Assembly: GCA_028691715.1 (NCBI GenBank)
Contig: JAQUYR010000061.1
Span: 1-7,309, forward strand
Reading direction: 5' to 3'
Length of the DNA stretch: 7,309 nt
Origin: Bacilli bacterium
GTDB taxonomy: Bacteria > Bacillota_I > Bacilli_A > ML615J-28 > CAG-698
Program-made: the position numbers and the translations under genes
Shown: piece by piece, positions 5,450-7,309 of the stretch
Layout: every line of letters starts with the position of its first letter
Position numbering within the stretch: the stretch's first letter is position 1
Notes under the pieces: generated by a model
Told to the model about the DNA's origin: nothing
Databases searched by the model: none
Seen by the model: the letters and a program-made list of their open reading frames with translations, nothing else

Positions 5450-5500
5450 ATGTTTAGACCACTACCAAAACCAGTTTTACCTAGACCTAATAAGAAATAG
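5450..5500 (+). CDS. Proline-rich cationic micropeptide ORF (16 aa) in the ftsL position
   Basis: The ORF reads MFRPLPKPVLPRPNKK and ends in TAG. A perfect AGGAGG at 5436-5441, overlapping the rsmH stop, sits 8 nt before the ATG; this is the strongest ribosome-binding site in the window. Five of 16 residues are proline, mostly alternating (PLPKP, PRP), five are Arg or Lys, and none is acidic. The PxPxP pattern would favour a polyproline-II conformation. There is no membrane segment or signal peptide, and I recognise no family. It occupies the place of ftsL but has no FtsL feature (no transmembrane helix or coiled coil). It may be a genuine small protein, a leader peptide, or a device that couples or ends translation of rsmH. 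Translation is likely from the signal; function is unknown. Confidence 0.6.
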   Translation: MFRPLPKPVLPRPNKK

Positions 5501-5516
5501 TTTTGTTTATCGCTAA

Positions 5517-5530
5517 GCATATTTTTATGC
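5517..5530 (+). other. Small hairpin between micropeptide and terminator
   Basis: GCATA (5517-5521) pairs with TATGC (5526-5530) around a TTTT loop, 16 nt after the micropeptide stop. It is short, and it may only stabilise the mRNA 3' end together with the terminator 15 nt downstream. Confidence 0.35.
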
Positions 5531-5545
5531 CAGAATATTTATATT

Positions 5546-5580
5546 AAAAAAACTCGATTTTTTCGAGTTTTTTTTATTTT
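5546..5580 (+). terminator. Strong intrinsic terminator ending the mraZ-rsmH unit
   Basis: A 12-bp perfect stem (5546-5557 with 5563-5574, core ACTCGA/TCGAGT) has a 5-nt T loop and a T-rich tail to 5580. Because of the flanking A- and T-runs it could also act on the opposite strand. It closes the operon only 45 bases after the micropeptide. Confidence 0.93.
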
Positions 5581-5586
5581 TTATTA

Positions 5587-5604
5587 ATTTAAGTTAAATT
5601 TAAG
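5587..5604. repeat. ATTTAAG direct repeat with 11-bp period upstream of the DUF4353 gene
   Basis: ATTTAAG occurs at 5587-5593 and again at 5598-5604, an 11-bp start-to-start distance, ending 10 bases before the putative -10. Direct repeats on one helical face upstream of or overlapping a poor -35 are the usual layout for OmpR/PhoB-family response regulators. The region is AT-rich, so chance is possible. Confidence 0.4.
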
Positions 5605-5620
5605 ATGAAGGGTAGATAAT
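5594..5620 (+). promoter_or_regulatory. Candidate promoter of the DUF4353 gene
   Basis: A -10-like GATAAT at 5615-5620 is present. The only -35-like hexamer, TTAAAT (5594-5599), is poor and spaced by just 15 bp, which suggests an activator-dependent promoter. The start would be near 5627, leaving about 25 nt of leader with an AAGGA ribosome-binding site (5639-5643) eight bases before the ATG. Confidence 0.45.
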
Positions 5621-5651
5621 ACTAGCAATAAAAGATAAAAGGAATGTAAAA

Positions 5652-7309
5652 ATGAAGATTGAAAAGTTCAGAATTAAAAGTGAAAAGGTAATCGCCTATA
5701 TCATTTTAACGATTTTAATCATTTCCTTAATCAGTGTTATGATAGTCAAAGGGGCATCAATTGATGTCAATATTCGGGAAACATTTGAAAGCCTTGACTT
5801 GACTACCACGATTAATGAAAATAGTAGCTATCAAATTACTTTTGTTGATGATGAAATTATTGCTCCTGACAATGTTGAGGTTTTAGATAATGTTGTGAGG
5901 ATAGAGGTTGGAGGAACTTATGTCATCTCTGGGTGGTCAAGTGATGCCATAATCTATATCGAAGCTAGGAAACAAGTGGTTACATTGGTACTCGATAACT
6001 TGAATTTGACCAGTACGACGAGTTCACCAATAATTGTTGAGAATGCTAAAAAAGTCTTCATCAATCTGAAGACCGGAACAAACAATACATTGATGGATAC
6101 CACTAATCATTTGCCTTATCTAAATGCTAGTGAAGAAGAGATATTAACCTCTGGATGTCTTTTTAGCCGGGACAACTTGACCATCAATGGTAGTGGAACA
6201 TTGACAATTAATGGTAATTATTGCCATGGAATTGACTGTAAAGATATTCTAAAGATCACAGGTGGTAATATTATCATCAATGCTTTAAATAACGGCATTG
6301 AGGCCAATGATGCTGTTGAGATTATGAAGGCTAGTATCACCATTAATAGTGGTAATGATGGCATAAATGTAAAGAATACTGCTGATAGTAGTTTGGGGTA
6401 TGTCTCTATTATCAGTGGCATAGTTGATATCAATAGTTATGGCGATGGTATCTTTGCAGCTTCAACCCTGGGGATTGCTGGTGGAACGGTTACCATCAAT
6501 GCTGGTGTTGGTAATACCAATACTAAGGCGACTTCGGGAAAGGGTTTGAAATCTGTTAGTGCCATTTTGATTGCTGGAGGAGTGACAAATATCACCAGTA
6601 AGGATGACGGAATTCATGCAGATGAATATATTATTATTGATCTTGGTGAAATAACTGTAACTTCAGGTAATCACGGTTTGAAATCAGGGAAGGAAATCAT
6701 CATCAATGATGGAAAAATGACGATTACTTCCAGTAAAGATAGTTTACATTCAGAAAAAAAGATCACTATAAACGATGGTGAGATCACTATTGATGCTAAG
6801 GATGATGGCATTAGAGCTGATAGCAAAATAAAAATCAAAGGGGGAATTATTAATATCGATAATTCCTATGAGGGAATAGAATCATTGAATGTCTTAATCA
6901 GTGGCGGAACAACTTATATAAATTCCAGTGATGATGGTATCAACATTAACTGTGCTGAAAGTGGTATGGGACAACAGACAAATACAACAACAACTTCATC
7001 AGGAATGTTAAAAATAACTGGTGGTTTCTTATATGTTGATGCTGATGGTGATGGTCTGGATTCCAATGACAGCATTCTTATAACAGGGGGAATTACTCTA
7101 GTATGTGGTCCAACAACTAGTGCTAATGGTCCCCTAGACTATGGAAGCAAATGCAAAGTAACTGGAGGAATATTGATAGCTGCTGGATCAAGTGGGATGT
7201 CACAGAATATTTCTAGTTCTTCATCTCAATGTGGTGTTCTGGTTAATTTTTCCTCAACATATGCCGCAAATAAATTGATCTGTATAACTGATAGCAAAGG
7301 AAGAGTAAT
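5652..7309 (+). CDS. Membrane-anchored Cthe_2159/DUF4353-family beta-helix carbohydrate-binding protein, 3'-truncated
   Basis: The frame is open from ATG 5652 to the window edge (552 codons, no stop). A basic N-terminus (K2, K5, R7, K9, K12) precedes one hydrophobic segment (about 13-32) with no convincing signal-peptidase or lipoprotein site, so the rest is probably extracellular and membrane-tethered. Residues about 60-165 form the N-terminal beta-sandwich-like part (GGTYVISGW, VTLVLDNLNLTS, NAKKVFINL). From about 176 (LTINGSGTLTINGN) onward come roughly 20-residue coils of the form ISGGxIxINAxDDGIxAxxxIxI, as at D318-D324 (DDGIHAD), typical of a right-handed parallel beta-helix. A DADGDGLDSN block and a PLDYG element near the end match the C-terminal cap region of the family. 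The prototype, Cthe_2159 of Clostridium thermocellum, binds cellulose and acidic polysaccharides. Binding here is inferred; no catalytic residues are evident. Confidence 0.88.
   Translation, partial: MKIEKFRIKSEKVIAYIILTILIISLISVMIVKGASIDVNIRETFESLDLTTTINENSSYQITFVDDEIIAPDNVEVLDNVVRIEVGGTYVISGWSSDAIIYIEARKQVVTLVLDNLNLTSTTSSPIIVENAKKVFINLKTGTNNTLMDTTNHLPYLNASEEEILTSGCLFSRDNLTINGSGTLTINGNYCHGIDCKDILKITGGNIIINALNNGIEANDAVEIMKASITINSGNDGINVKNTADSSLGYVSIISGIVDINSYGDGIFAASTLGIAGGTVTINAGVGNTNTKATSGKGLKSVSAILIAGGVTNITSKDDGIHADEYIIIDLGEITVTSGNHGLKSGKEIIINDGKMTITSSKDSLHSEKKITINDGEITIDAKDDGIRADSKIKIKGGIINIDNSYEGIESLNVLISGGTTYINSSDDGININCAESGMGQQTNTTTTSSGMLKITGGFLYVDADGDGLDSNDSILITGGITLVCGPTTSANGPLDYGSKCKVTGGILIAAGSSGMSQNISSSSSQCGVLVNFSSTYAANKLICITDSKGRV

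Noticed and set aside
5501..5580. Attenuator with the micropeptide as leader for the DUF4353 gene
   Set aside because: I could not find an alternative pairing that would disrupt the terminator stem, and the DUF4353 gene appears to have its own promoter downstream of it.
6218..6433. Minus-strand ORF of 71 codons, hydrophobic
   Set aside because: It is antisense to the repetitive DDGI/ISGG beta-helix coding region, whose codons give an apparently hydrophobic reverse frame.
1..7309. tRNA, rRNA, riboswitch, insertion sequence or CRISPR array
   Set aside because: The gaps are short and filled by terminators and promoters. Predicted leaders are about 9-30 nt, too short for known riboswitches, and no transposase, terminal inverted repeats or array repeats were seen.

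Overview
The window is AT-rich and densely packed. Every gene lies on the + strand, and most intergenic gaps hold an intrinsic terminator followed at once by a sigma-A-type promoter. The order yceD(DUF177)-rpmF-mraZ-rsmH, the Shine-Dalgarno sequences and the AT bias indicate a low-G+C Bacillota-type genome. An erysipelotrichial or Mollicutes-related lineage is my best guess, but the window alone cannot prove it. Trp is always TGG and no gene that ends here uses TGA, so I see no sign of Trp-TGA recoding.

Layout. (1) Positions 2-568: the 3' part of engB (ribosome-assembly GTPase), then a terminator. (2) 652-1179: an ADP-ribose-type Nudix hydrolase with its own promoter. (3) 1270-2508: a PLP-dependent class I/II aminotransferase; the T-tract of the preceding terminator doubles as its -35 element. 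(4) 2625-3101: an Ogt-type O6-alkylguanine DNA methyltransferase. (5) 3190-3929: the ribosome-related pair yceD-rpmF, in which L32 carries an unusual lysine/glutamate/alanine-rich tail of about 49 residues. (6) 4075-5500: the start of a division/cell-wall (dcw) cluster, mraZ-rsmH. It has a textbook three-repeat MraZ operator (TGGGN with exact 10-bp period) between the -10 box and the start codon. The usual third gene, ftsL, is absent. In its place is a 16-codon ORF for a cationic proline-rich peptide with the strongest ribosome-binding site in the window, then a strong terminator. (7) 5652 to the right edge: a membrane-anchored beta-helix protein of the Cthe_2159/DUF4353 carbohydrate-binding family, running off the window. 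It lies behind a promoter with an 11-bp-spaced direct repeat that resembles an OmpR/PhoB-type site.

Themes. Ribosome biogenesis runs through the window (EngB, DUF177, L32, RsmH). Nudix hydrolase and Ogt serve metabolite and DNA damage clean-up. MraZ and RsmH link translation to division control. The most unusual items are the proline-rich micropeptide, the L32 tail, the operator whose third repeat is also the mraZ ribosome-binding site, and the break of the dcw cluster after rsmH. I found no rRNA, tRNA, CRISPR array, insertion sequence or phage gene. The longest stretch without a long gene (5438-5651) is accounted for by the micropeptide, a terminator and a promoter.
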